In this document: positions 1 through 8,500 of the stretch, one piece after another
How positions within the stretch are numbered: the stretch's first letter is position 1
How the letters are laid out: the number at the start of each line of letters is the position of its first letter
Source: an archaeon
Lineage (GTDB): Archaea > Asgardarchaeota > Hermodarchaeia > Hermodarchaeales > Hermodarchaeaceae
Direction of reading: 5' to 3'
NCBI GenBank assembly: GCA_016550405.1
Contig: JABXGX010000079.1
Coordinates: 1 to 15,729 of the forward strand
Length of the DNA: 15,729 nt
Program-made: the position numbers and the translations under genes
The notes under the pieces: model-generated
Database searches by the model: none
Told to the model about the DNA's origin: nothing
The model's input: the letters and a program-made list of their open reading frames with translations, nothing else

Positions 1-293
1 GAGCCATCAAAGTGTCCAGGATACTCGTTGGGAATAAATCCTGTTAGACAGCGTGCGAGGGTGCTTTTTCCACTACCACTGGGTCCGGCAATGATAATGA
101 ATTCACCTGATTGAACCTCCAAGTTGATATCTTTAAGAGCTGGAGTTTTGACACCCTCATAGGTGTAGGTAAGGTTTGAAACCCGTATACACGGAGCAGA
201 TGAAAGGGAAGGAGGATTAGGTAATGACAAGGCTGACGACCTTTTCGACCCAATAAGATCCAGGATAGTTTTTGGCGACAAGTCGGAGTCCAT
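1..293 (-). CDS. ABC/ECF transporter ATP-binding protein, N-terminal part (cut by window edge)
   Basis: This is the ATPase that would power the ECF importer encoded just upstream. The reading frame is open from an ATG at 293 to the left edge and gives 97 residues; the rest lies outside the window. A perfect Walker A motif, GPSGSGKST, is visible at residues 70-78, preceded by the usual first strand ([12 protein letters not shown], residues 36-47). The sequence after Walker A ([18 protein letters not shown]) resembles CbiO/EcfA/YkoD ATPases. The start is uncertain. ATG 293 overlaps the S-component gene by 77 bases and has no clear ribosome site. A TTG at 230 overlaps it by only 14 bases, leaves 13 residues before the conserved core, and has a weak AGGT upstream. 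Either way the overlap points to translational coupling. The family call is firm; the substrate is inferred from the neighbour. Confidence 0.85.
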   Translation of the reverse strand, partial: MDSDLSPKTILDLIGSKRSSALSLPNPPSLSSAPCIRVSNLTYTYEGVKTPALKDINLEVQSGEFIIIAGPSGSGKSTLARCLTGFIPNEYPGHFDG

Positions 294-1272
294 CTTCGAT
301 AATGAGAATGATTTCGTCGTCACTTGAAACCGATTCAAGTGAAAAAAAGACACTATACCCATCTGAAGCTATCACCTGCAGGGTCGTTGCCGAAGATAAC
401 GGTTGGGCATCAGCAAGGATTAGGTTCAGTTGTATTCCAGTGTAATTCTGGGCAGGAAGCTGCGTAACTGAGCCAATGAGCTGGGCTTCAAAGGTTACCT
501 CTTGATCAGCATAGGTGAAATAGGAAAACCGGAGAGGTTGAGCCACTTGCCCTACTACTTCACAACTAAGGGGATCAAAAACGGGTCGCCATACGAAGAC
601 CATGTACAAACTGGCTCCAAAAGCGATAACGATCAAAAAGACGAGTGCGGAAATGCGGTATGGTCCGAGGCGCCGCCAGACGGAGTCTTCAGATCTCATT
701 GTGGTAGTTGAAGTCGATGTGCGATAGATATTGGATTCCAGGACTAGATAGGTTGTGGCGTGACCGAAATAGCCACCAAAGATTATTCCTGAAGAGAATG
801 CAAGAATACAAAGGAGGAACAGGAAAATGATTGGCGCTCCGGAGAAGAAGAAGAGCTGGAAGATGAGAACATTAGAGGCTGCGGCGAAGCCTCCAATAAT
901 ACACCAAAATGGGAGTGAATCTCGTTGACCAATGGCATAAAAGCCAATATCAATGATCAGTCCTTGGATGAGACTTACAAGTACAACGATAAGACCGTGA
1001 GTGCTACCTGTAAAGAATTCCACAAAGCCTTTGAGAAGGCCAGCAGCAGTGGCGGTCCCTGGTTTTCGAAGTAGTCCAGCTGCTAGCACAATCCAGAAGA
1101 CATGGAGGCCACTAAGAAATTGCCCTGCACCGAAAGGAGTACCGATGGCAGAATTAAGGAGGAGCCCTAAATATCCCACGAATGTGCTTAATGCGCCACC
1201 TAATGCGCTGAGAACAGCAATGGTGACCAAATTACGAGTAGTGAAGTAGTAGGAAGGAGAGGAACTATTCAT
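217..1272 (-). CDS. YkoE-like ECF transporter S component with C-terminal sulfite-oxidase-like domain
   Basis: Predicted membrane substrate-binding (S) subunit of an ECF importer. The ATG at 1272 (351 residues) was chosen because GGTGA lies four bases upstream; an upstream extension to 1335 would run into the preceding gene. Residues 14-175 form about six hydrophobic segments and contain [17 protein letters not shown] (45-60) and [15 protein letters not shown] (79-93), which resemble the YkoE-type family linked to thiamine or HMP uptake. A Ser/Thr-rich linker (184-195) leads to a further membrane segment (208-228) and a soluble C-terminal domain (229-351). That domain carries the pattern Y-T-G-x-x-L, A-S-D-G-Y-S and Y-W-V-E-K-V-V-S-L. 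The pattern matches the sulfite-oxidase molybdopterin-domain fold and the repeats of the neighbouring surface protein. Such an appended domain is unusual for an S component. The gene is co-directional with the surface-protein gene upstream (22-base gap) and the ATPase downstream. The vitamin specificity is inference. Confidence 0.78.
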   Translation of the reverse strand: MNSSSPSYYFTTRNLVTIAVLSALGGALSTFVGYLGLLLNSAIGTPFGAGQFLSGLHVFWIVLAAGLLRKPGTATAAGLLKGFVEFFTGSTHGLIVVLVSLIQGLIIDIGFYAIGQRDSLPFWCIIGGFAAASNVLIFQLFFFSGAPIIFLFLLCILAFSSGIIFGGYFGHATTYLVLESNIYRTSTSTTTMRSEDSVWRRLGPYRISALVFLIVIAFGASLYMVFVWRPVFDPLSCEVVGQVAQPLRFSYFTYADQEVTFEAQLIGSVTQLPAQNYTGIQLNLILADAQPLSSATTLQVIASDGYSVFFSLESVSSDDEIILIIEDGLRLVAKNYPGSYWVEKVVSLVIT

Positions 1273-1294
1273 GAGGTCACCTTTTCTTGATGTT

Positions 1295-2401
1295 TTACGG
1301 GGGGAAGCTGTCTCGGATAATTTCAATAGAGACAACGTTTTTTACCCATCGCGCTCCGGCACTGCCCTTAAACCAAGCAGGATGAGTGGTTTGTGCGGCA
1401 TCTGTATTGCTATATGAACCATCTGGAGTGAGGAATGCTAGTTGCGGTCCATCAACCCAAGTGGGCGTTACGGTCCCATTATAGATATACCCGAGGATGA
1501 GATCGCCTTGAATGGCGTAGATCGACGAGTTGGGATAGAGGTTATAGTAGGCAAAGCTTTGGACATAACCATCAGCCGTGACGTTGACAATATCATCAGT
1601 ATCAATGGTGGCGACAAGTTCAACGATGGAACTAAGGAGAACACCTTGATAGGTTCCATTTCCACGCCAATTTCCGATGAAGTTTTGGTAGGCCGTGAAG
1701 GCTTGAAGATTATTCATCAGGGCCAAATCGACGAGGTAGACATTTCGTTCATTGCTTCCATCAATAACTTTGACATGAAATGATCCGCCGATATAGGTAT
1801 CTGGAAGCACTTCAATGGTGGCAACGTTCTTTACCCAGCGGGCACCGGCGCTGCCAAAGAACCAGCTTGGGTGGGTTGTTTGGTTGGCATCATCATTACT
1901 GTAAGCCCCATCGGTTGGTAGAAAGACTGTACGGGGTCCATCACTCCATGAAGGGGGGGTGGTGCCATTGTATGAATAGGCTAGAATGAGGTCGCCTTGG
2001 ATGGTGCTAAAGGTGGCGTTCGGGTAGAGGTTATAATAGGCATAATATTGGATCCAGCCGTCCGAGGCATTGACTCGAACCACGTCATTTTCATCCATAC
2101 CACCGACAGTTTCAACCAATGAACTCAATGAGACGCCGATATATTCTCCGGTATCCCGCCAATTTTGGAAGCGATTTTGTGCCGATGAGTTCCCGGTTGT
2201 TGGAGACATCTCTGTTAGTGATGCGAAGTTCAAGTCGACAATAGTCTCGCCTTTTATGATTTGAATATCTGCTTCGCCGTGAAGTGGTGGTGAGGAGGGG
2301 GGAGGAAGCAGGCTCAAACCAATGATAGTGCTTGCGGCAACAATGATAGCGATGAATACAATTACGAGACCAAGTTTCATGTCGTTTTTTGAGGAAGCCA
2401 T
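1295..2401 (-). CDS. Membrane-anchored surface protein with two tandem sulfite-oxidase-like domains
   Basis: A 368-residue secreted protein held by an N-terminal hydrophobic segment (about residues 10-32, GLVIVFIAIIVAASTIIGLS), followed by a Pro/Ser linker. The rest is two copies of one domain, roughly residues 40-200 and 201-365. Their cores (from YIGVSLSSLVE and YQGVLLSSIVE to GSAGARWVKNV) are about 60% identical by my alignment. Each has DG[WY] then AYYNLYPN, IQGDLIL, YNGT, DGP and TTHP[SA]WF. The pattern fits the oxidoreductase molybdopterin-binding (sulfite-oxidase-like) fold. The protein contains no cysteine, so the cysteine that ligates molybdenum in sulfite oxidase is absent and catalysis of that kind is unlikely. 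Nine N-x-S/T sequons support an extracellular location. It is the first gene of the ECF operon, so a substrate-capturing or accessory role is plausible but unproven. A GTGA lies seven bases before the ATG. Confidence 0.75.
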   Translation of the reverse strand: MASSKNDMKLGLVIVFIAIIVAASTIIGLSLLPPPSSPPLHGEADIQIIKGETIVDLNFASLTEMSPTTGNSSAQNRFQNWRDTGEYIGVSLSSLVETVGGMDENDVVRVNASDGWIQYYAYYNLYPNATFSTIQGDLILAYSYNGTTPPSWSDGPRTVFLPTDGAYSNDDANQTTHPSWFFGSAGARWVKNVATIEVLPDTYIGGSFHVKVIDGSNERNVYLVDLALMNNLQAFTAYQNFIGNWRGNGTYQGVLLSSIVELVATIDTDDIVNVTADGYVQSFAYYNLYPNSSIYAIQGDLILGYIYNGTVTPTWVDGPQLAFLTPDGSYSNTDAAQTTHPAWFKGSAGARWVKNVVSIEIIRDSFPP

Positions 2402-2436
2402 GATGGTTCACGTTTAAGTGGGTTATTTGTCGTTAG

Positions 2437-2458
2437 GATATGCACAATTATGCATATC
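2437..2458. promoter_or_regulatory. Inverted repeat, likely operator/promoter of the ECF operon
   Basis: Perfect inverted repeat GATATGCA-6 bases-TGCATATC, 36 bases upstream of the surface-protein start. The arm GATATGCAT on the minus strand could also act as the TATA box, giving a leader of roughly 25 bases. A dimeric repressor bound here would block transcription of the transporter operon. The symmetry is seen directly; the function is inferred. The rest of the 159-base gap holds no gene that I can see. Confidence 0.5.
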
Positions 2459-2507
2459 ATGTGTTTGCTCAAGCTAGAACCACTTAAGCGTTACGCTTCG
2501 ATGCTAA

Positions 2508-2529
2508 GATAAAAGAGAATAAGAGAAGA
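2508..2529 (-). terminator. Pyrimidine-rich tract, possible terminator after the DUF389 gene
   Basis: Read on the minus strand this is a C/T-rich tract with a run of four T, about 30-50 bases after the stop of the DUF389 gene. Archaeal transcription commonly ends in T-rich tracts without a hairpin. The tract is modest, so the call is weak. Confidence 0.25.
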
Positions 2530-2560
2530 CACAGAGTTCCAAGCGAATGGATATTTTTCG

Positions 2561-3571
2561 TCATCGGTGCCAGAGTTCGTCACGGCGTTTTTTATCTAGT
2601 TGTGGTAGGTCGTGCCAGAAGATGGATTTACTTTTAATTGGAGCAACTTGTTTGAGTTTGAAGACCGCCATAGCAACGATGTTGATGAGAACAATGTTCA
2701 TCAGGACCAGGACAAAACTCAGTCCAGCTACTTCTAAGCCGAAGTAAAAGAGCACAATGTTCCCATTGGTTAAAGCAAACACCGCATACACGAGGTTCAT
2801 TCCCGCGTTTACAGCAGGAGGCATTAAGGATGCTGCAATAGCAACACCTACGAGGCTACCAATATCACCTCGCGTAGCAGCGAGCGCAACCCCAGCTCCG
2901 GAGGCGGCAGCTACCACGATCCCGAGTGCTAGAAGCCACAAGGATGCTCGTGCAAGCATTTCAGCGGTGGGCCAAGGCCAAGGCCATCCAGGGATGAGTG
3001 TCACGGGAATTAATACCGCACCCATGATGAGGCCCATAATGACGGCAATACTCAAGCCGAAGGCTTCGTTTTTAATCCCGGTCATCACAAGTCGTCGATC
3101 TTTGATTATTACCCCAAAGCTTAGTCCGAGGATGGGACCCATAAGGGGAGCAAGAAGCATACCTGCCACAATAATTACGGGGCTGTTGGTTGCTAGGCCG
3201 ATGGCAGCGATGATACAAGATACGACGAGGAGAGCCAGGAAGTCAAAGGAGAGTCTTGTGCCAGTGGCGATTTTGGTGTAAATTTCTTCTACGGAAAGGC
3301 GTTCTGTTGGTGCAATTGAAACTTGTTCTTCGGTCATGGGTTTACTGGCTTCTACAGGAAGGACATCGATGATTCCATAGTGTACTCCGACACCAATTGT
3401 CTCAAGATTGGTGAGAATTTTTGAACTCCTTGATTCTGAGACCCGGAAAATCAACATGAAACCGGGAGCAGTGTGGATTTTTGCGATGTTGCGCACTTGC
3501 TCTTTCTCTTCGAGGAATTCCATTACTTGTCCAACTTTTTCTTCGGGGAGCGTTATCTGAAATTGGCGCAT
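2561..3571 (-). CDS. DUF389 family membrane protein
   Basis: A 336-residue protein of the DUF389 family, whose biochemical role is not established. The N-terminal ~75 residues form a soluble ferredoxin-like segment (MRQFQITLPEEKVGQVMEFL onward), then a linker, then about six membrane segments (approximately 109-128, 131-156, 168-193, 207-232, 239-268 and 272-304). Family-typical glycine/proline-rich patches are GMLLAPLMGPILG (137-149) and ASLMPPAVNAG (247-257). The C-terminal ~30 residues are charged and probably cytoplasmic. The length fits archaeal members. The start at 3571 has a strong G-rich ribosome site (GGGGG, seven bases upstream). The gene is divergent from fwdA. Family assignment is confident; transport or sensing function is unknown. 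Confidence 0.85.
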   Translation of the reverse strand: MRQFQITLPEEKVGQVMEFLEEKEQVRNIAKIHTAPGFMLIFRVSESRSSKILTNLETIGVGVHYGIIDVLPVEASKPMTEEQVSIAPTERLSVEEIYTKIATGTRLSFDFLALLVVSCIIAAIGLATNSPVIIVAGMLLAPLMGPILGLSFGVIIKDRRLVMTGIKNEAFGLSIAVIMGLIMGAVLIPVTLIPGWPWPWPTAEMLARASLWLLALGIVVAAASGAGVALAATRGDIGSLVGVAIAASLMPPAVNAGMNLVYAVFALTNGNIVLFYFGLEVAGLSFVLVLMNIVLINIVAMAVFKLKQVAPIKSKSIFWHDLPQLDKKRRDELWHR

Positions 3572-3779
3572 ATTTATTCCCCCGCTCGATTACGAGCGTC
3601 TACTCTCCTCAGGGTATCTGCGTATAAGGCTTACGTTTATTACGAAATATCGAAGTGGTTCTGGGAAAGTAGGAACGGCAGAACGCTTAATTAGCTGTGA
3701 AACCGTATTGCGTTGTATCCGCCAAGATTTGAATGTGAGACTGACAGCTCAGGGTGCATATACCGTGAAATCTAGAACA
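3572..3779. other. Divergent intergenic region between the DUF389 gene and fwdA
   Basis: A 208-base region that should hold promoters for both neighbours. For fwdA, A/T-rich candidates are TTTATTAC near 3635 and GCTTAATTAG near 3685. If the second is the TATA box, transcription would start near 3710-3715, which excludes the ATG at 3708 and supports the start at 3780. Apart from the hairpin at 3583-3598 I see no RNA gene or repeat here. Confidence 0.35.
3583..3598. promoter_or_regulatory. Hairpin/palindrome just upstream of the DUF389 ribosome site
   Basis: CGCTCG-ATTA-CGAGCG is a perfect 6-base stem with a 4-base loop. On the minus strand it ends next to the GGGGG ribosome site of the DUF389 gene. 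It could be an operator or an mRNA hairpin that affects ribosome access. The symmetry is plain; the role is inferred. Confidence 0.4.
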
Positions 3780-5474
3780 ATGCTTATTAAAAATGGCTTT
3801 GTCGTCGATCCCAAAAACGAAGTTTTCGAAGTCAAGGATATCGCTACTCAGGATGGAAAAATCGTCGAGTCTGTTGATACCGAATCCGCAGAAATTATTG
3901 ATGCAGAAGGACGCATGGTTGTTGCAGGCGGAGTTGAGATTCATGCCCATTTAGCGACACCAAAAGTAGATTCGGGGCGGGTTCTTCGTTGTGATCAATC
4001 GCGAATGGATCCTTACACCTATTCTGATATTTGCCGCGCGGGAGTATGGGCAAGCGTGCCACCGACGTTCATGACTGGCTACAAATACTCTCAAATGGGT
4101 TATACCTTCGTGACTGAAGCAGCTTCAGCCGGTCTAGTTGCCCGCCATACTCATGAAGAGCTAGCAGAAATCCAGCCCCACGATAAGATCATGTTCCCTC
4201 TTTTTGGAAACTACCAACTCATTATGGATTATTCCCGTGAAAAAGAGTACGAAAAGCTTGCGGGTTTCGTTGCCTGGATGCTAGCTGCAACAAAAGGCTG
4301 GGCCATAAAAGCCGTCAATCCCACAGGAGTTTGCGACTGGTCGTGGGGCGGCAATGTGGAGAACCTCGATGAGCAGATTGCCTGTTTTGATGTTACACCC
4401 CGGGATGCTATCACCGGATTGTTGGAAGGCGCAGAAAGATTAGTCCTACCACACTCCCTACATTTACATGCCAATATGCTAGGACGTCCCGGTAATACTG
4501 ATGTCACCATTGAAACCATGGAGCTAGCTAGTAACCGACCAGCAACAAAACGGGCATCGGGATACAATTTACACATGACCCACATCCAGTTCCACTCATA
4601 TGGAGGAGATAGCTTCGTGACCTTCAAGAGTGGATCCGAACCCATTGCTAAATACTTGAAAGGGCACAAGAATGTGAGTTGCGATCTTGGCCAGATTGTG
4701 TTCTCGGATACCACGACCATGACCGCGGATGGTCCATGGGAATGGATTCTGCGTGGCATCACGGGCAGCCGATGGGTTAATGAAGACATCGAAGTTGAAT
4801 GTGGGGGAGGAGTGGTTCCCTATGTCTTTAAACGAACCTCCCGTGTCAATGCAATCCAATGGGGGATTGGACTTGAAATCGCTCTCACTGTCAATGATCC
4901 CTGGCGTGTTATTCCAAGTACAGATCACCCTAACGCAGGGACATTCATTAATTACCCATCAATTGCAGCTTGGTTAATGAGCAAAAAAGCCCGTGAAGGG
5001 GTATTATCTGGCATTAAGAAGACCGCGCAGAAACGGATGGATCTTCCAGCTATCGACCGAGAATGGACGATGAAAGAGTATATTACCTCAACCCGAGCGG
5101 GTCCTGCAAGAATTCTGGGATTACCGAACAAAGGTCATCTGGGCGTTGGAGCGGATGCCGATATTGCACTGTACAATTTAGATCCTAAGGAAGATTATGC
5201 AAAATATCCAGAGAAGCTCATTCAAGGATTAGCACAGGCTTGGTTGACAATTAAAGATGGACACATTGTCCAAAAAGAAGGAAAGATAGTGGCCACACCA
5301 AAAGGCAGTACCCACTGGATTGATGCCCAAATTGACCAAGACTTAGCGAAAGAAGTGGAGAAAGACATTCGTAACAAATTCATGAGTTCATACACCATTT
5401 CCTACGAGAATTATCCGGTATCCAAGCGCTATTTACACCGTTCAGCTGCTGTGAAATTAGAAGCCAGTAGTTAA
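3780..5474 (+). CDS. fwdA: Formylmethanofuran dehydrogenase subunit A
   Basis: FwdA is the binuclear-zinc amidohydrolase subunit that couples formate to methanofuran (or the reverse) in the CO2/formyl-methanofuran step of archaeal C1 metabolism; it works with FwdB/D in the cytoplasm. The start at 3780 gives 564 residues beginning MLIKNGFVVDPKNE, typical for the family; an ATG 72 bases upstream adds a tail that does not look conserved. With this numbering the metal-centre residues are in place: HAH at 55-57, the candidate carboxylated lysine K177 in AIKAVNPTG, HSLHLHAN near 225-231, HMTHIQFH near 265-272, and D382 in STDHPNAGTF. These positions closely match those I recall for the structurally known methanogen enzyme (Lys178, Asp385). 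The family name is secure and no residue appears lost. No fwdB, C, D, F or G lies beside it, so its partners must be encoded elsewhere or be absent. Confidence 0.93.
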   Translation: MLIKNGFVVDPKNEVFEVKDIATQDGKIVESVDTESAEIIDAEGRMVVAGGVEIHAHLATPKVDSGRVLRCDQSRMDPYTYSDICRAGVWASVPPTFMTGYKYSQMGYTFVTEAASAGLVARHTHEELAEIQPHDKIMFPLFGNYQLIMDYSREKEYEKLAGFVAWMLAATKGWAIKAVNPTGVCDWSWGGNVENLDEQIACFDVTPRDAITGLLEGAERLVLPHSLHLHANMLGRPGNTDVTIETMELASNRPATKRASGYNLHMTHIQFHSYGGDSFVTFKSGSEPIAKYLKGHKNVSCDLGQIVFSDTTTMTADGPWEWILRGITGSRWVNEDIEVECGGGVVPYVFKRTSRVNAIQWGIGLEIALTVNDPWRVIPSTDHPNAGTFINYPSIAAWLMSKKAREGVLSGIKKTAQKRMDLPAIDREWTMKEYITSTRAGPARILGLPNKGHLGVGADADIALYNLDPKEDYAKYPEKLIQGLAQAWLTIKDGHIVQKEGKIVATPKGSTHWIDAQIDQDLAKEVEKDIRNKFMSSYTISYENYPVSKRYLHRSAAVKLEASS

Positions 5475-5500
5475 ATCCGACTATCGCTTTTGTCCTAAAA

Positions 5501-5508
5501 CTTATAAC
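5501..5508 (+). promoter_or_regulatory. Candidate TATA box for the GNAT-fusion gene
   Basis: CTTATAAC preceded by an A-rich stretch (CTAAAA) resembles an archaeal BRE plus TATA box. Transcription would start near 5530, leaving a leader of about 50 bases before the ATG at 5580. It implies the gene has its own promoter rather than depending only on fwdA. Confidence 0.35.
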
Positions 5509-5579
5509 CCAAGTGAATATGCTTTGTTTCACTCCAGTATCAATAGTTGAAAGTGGGAGCTGGAGCGAGGCGCAATTAA

Positions 5580-8500
5580 ATGGTTAAGGTTCGAGACTTC
5601 ACACCAGCTGATGCAGCAGGGCTAGCGAAGTGTATTAACGAAAGTGAAGGAGGTTGGCCAGGAGGTATCACTGGAGGCGTTGACCAGACTGCGGAGCATG
5701 TGCTCGATGATTATGAAAAAGAAGTCAACATCACCTGGCTAATTGCTATCACCGAAGACAAACAAGTTGCAGGAGTTTCAACCCTACACCCCCACTTCGA
5801 CGATCCCAAAGCGGCATATCTCGGTTTCTTAAATGTAGGTGATTCTCAAAGAAAGAAGGGATTTGGTAAAGCCTTGCTTGTTGAATCAGTAAATCGAGTT
5901 ACTGCCGAAGGTTACAAACGTCTATATCTACATACCTGGGGAGGAAACCTTAATGCAGTTCCTGTCTACAAGCGTACAGGATTCTTCTGGCGTCCCGATA
6001 CCCAGGTCTTAATGGAAAATTACATCCCATCCATTCTCAAACTACCCATTGCCCAACCATTCTTCAGACACAACAATTGGTATGATACCTACAATCGCCA
6101 AATTGAACTCAAACCTGATGAAATGAAACACAGGGGACTTAACGTTTATGAATATCGATGGGAGAAAGCCAATGATTTTCTCCGGGTTGTCATTGATCGT
6201 GAAAGCCGTGGTCCCACGCTAATAGAGAATAACGAATTACTGGTTGAGTGTTGGGTTGAGGAAGCAGAACCGCCCCTTGGTCTCCCAATACCAATTGCAT
6301 GGATGATTGAGAATAAGAACCAAGAGAACCCGCTCAAAGGCACACTCACTGTGAAATTACCAAAAGGGTTCAAACTAATCAAAGCGCCAGTATCCGAAAT
6401 CATTGTTCCTCCAAAGAGTTCGATAACTCTGAAAGCTATGATTCAAGGCCAAGTCACAATCGTGCCTCCTCCTGATGACAAACCTGCTCTAACTGTTACG
6501 TCCCGGATTAGGCTCGGTGACACCCGGGTTCACCTCCAAACTGGTATTCGTTCCAAGCATCCGATTCAAGTATCAACTGTTCCACCCTCAATCTGGTGTC
6601 GCCCAGGCAACAAAGTTCCAATCACAATTGCGATGAGAAGCAACCTGAAAGACGCAGCCCAGGGAGTTGTATTCATTCAAGCGCCTAAAGAACTGCATCT
6701 ATCCCAATACGAATTTAACATCACCTTCGACCCCGAGCACTATGCAGGTATTGAAATGGATGCAACTACTGATTCGACACTCGGAACACACGCCATACCC
6801 TTGACGCTTTATTCTGAACTTCAAGTGAAAGGACATTCGCTAAAAACGAGAACCGAAACAATATACGTTCATTGCCTCGACCAAGGAGGAGTGCTAGTAA
6901 CTCCTTACAATGACAACCAACGACTACAAGTTCAAACTGAAACCCTGCATTTCAGCATTAACCTTGCTAAAGGAGCTCATATTGACCAACTTGCTAACCG
7001 ACTCACCGGACGAGTCCATATACGATCTCATGCTCGAGAGAGTCTGGGTCCTCCCTTTTGGCCTTCAGAGCAGATACGGACACATTTCAAGCATCGAATC
7101 AAGCAGTCTAAGGATGGAACAACCCGAATCAGGACCTGGATGACAAGTAAACGGTATCCAGGGCTGGTTTTCTCCAAAACGTTCCTAGTCACCGGCACTT
7201 CTTCTGTGGTAGGCATTGAATATGGATTTGAAAACACTGATCCAAAGCGTACCCATAATGTAAAGCTCCAAATGGGAAGCTTTGTTGGAGTCTGGGACCA
7301 TCTTCATGTGCTCCCACTGAAAGATGGGTTACTCCGGGAGGAATTCATCGAAGATGAATTCTTTGCATCAGACCGTGAACTCCCGAAGCAACGCGAAGAA
7401 TGGGCAGAAACGTGGTATTGCCAAGAATTACCCCATAAAGGTGAAGTCGTAGCCGTTTTGGTTCCTCCTTCACTTGTTTCTGAAGCAGAAGGTTTCGCAT
7501 TCATTGACTTCCAGCTTCAAGTACCTCCACTTGCTCCTAAAACAAAAACTGCCTTGCCGCCCATTTATTTGGTTTCAGGTATGGGTTCTTGGCGACATAT
7601 TCGACGACTCTGGCATTACTATTACTCGGAAGATCCCGAGAAAGCATTACAAACAGAACTTGAACCTTATCGAGCTATTGATATCCGAACCCAAGACTAT
7701 CCGATGCTCCTGGAAGCTGGATCTGAATTATCGATTCCTTTACAGGTACGTCACCTTGTTCATCGTCCCCTTACAGGAAGCCTTCGCTTTTCGTCACCAA
7801 AAGGTTGGCAAATAACTCCCAAAAGGATGAAATTCAAGAACCTCAAGCGAGAAAACCCATTATCCCTCTCAGTCCAGCTACGAACAAGTGAAAGAACACT
7901 GGCAGAACCTCAGGTCCTCCTCATTACGGCTCATGTAGACACGAAACTTCAAACCCATACTTTCGAAGTGCCCATAATCTTACATCGAAAGTCAGGAACT
8001 GTGACCATCACTCAAGAAACCGAGTGTGGCCATCAAATCTACATCGTAGATAATGGAAAATTCATCCTCAAAGTTGCTCCGGGATTCGCTGGTAGCGTAT
8101 TCGCTTGGATAAACAAAGAAACTGGTACAAACTATTTAGAATCGAATTTCCCCAAAGCGGGCCCAAGAGTATGGTTTAATCCCTGGTATGGCGGCATCCG
8201 GTTTGACCCCTTCACAGCTGATCAGCCTGGATGGGTTCAAACGAAACTGGATCGAGAAACCTGGACAATCAATAAAAGCTACCGCCATGACTGGCAGGGA
8301 ATAACCTTGAGTGTTCTTCCCGACAAGGAAGAGAAAAAACTACGAGACTTAGAATTGCAGCTTCAAATATTAACACAACCCCACAGCAACCTCGTTGCTT
8401 GTATTGGACAAATTATCAATCAGTCTCGTGCCCCTCGACAGATTAAACACCGCTATCAGATTGCCATTCCTTCAAATGAAACCACTCCGAGACTCAGGAC

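Noticed and set aside
2486..2498. Small hairpin AAGCG-TTA-CGCTT as a terminator
   Set aside because: The stem is only five bases, and for the DUF389 transcript the T-rich tract comes before rather than after it.
2757..3281. 174-residue plus-strand frame antisense to the DUF389 gene
   Set aside because: Its composition is a mirror of the membrane-protein codons, it has no motif or ribosome site, and DUF389 motifs are clear on the other strand.
3708..3779. 24-residue upstream extension of FwdA from ATG 3708
   Set aside because: The family begins at MLIKNGFVVDPKNE; with the shorter start the active-site numbering matches the known enzyme, and a likely promoter element lies too close to 3708.
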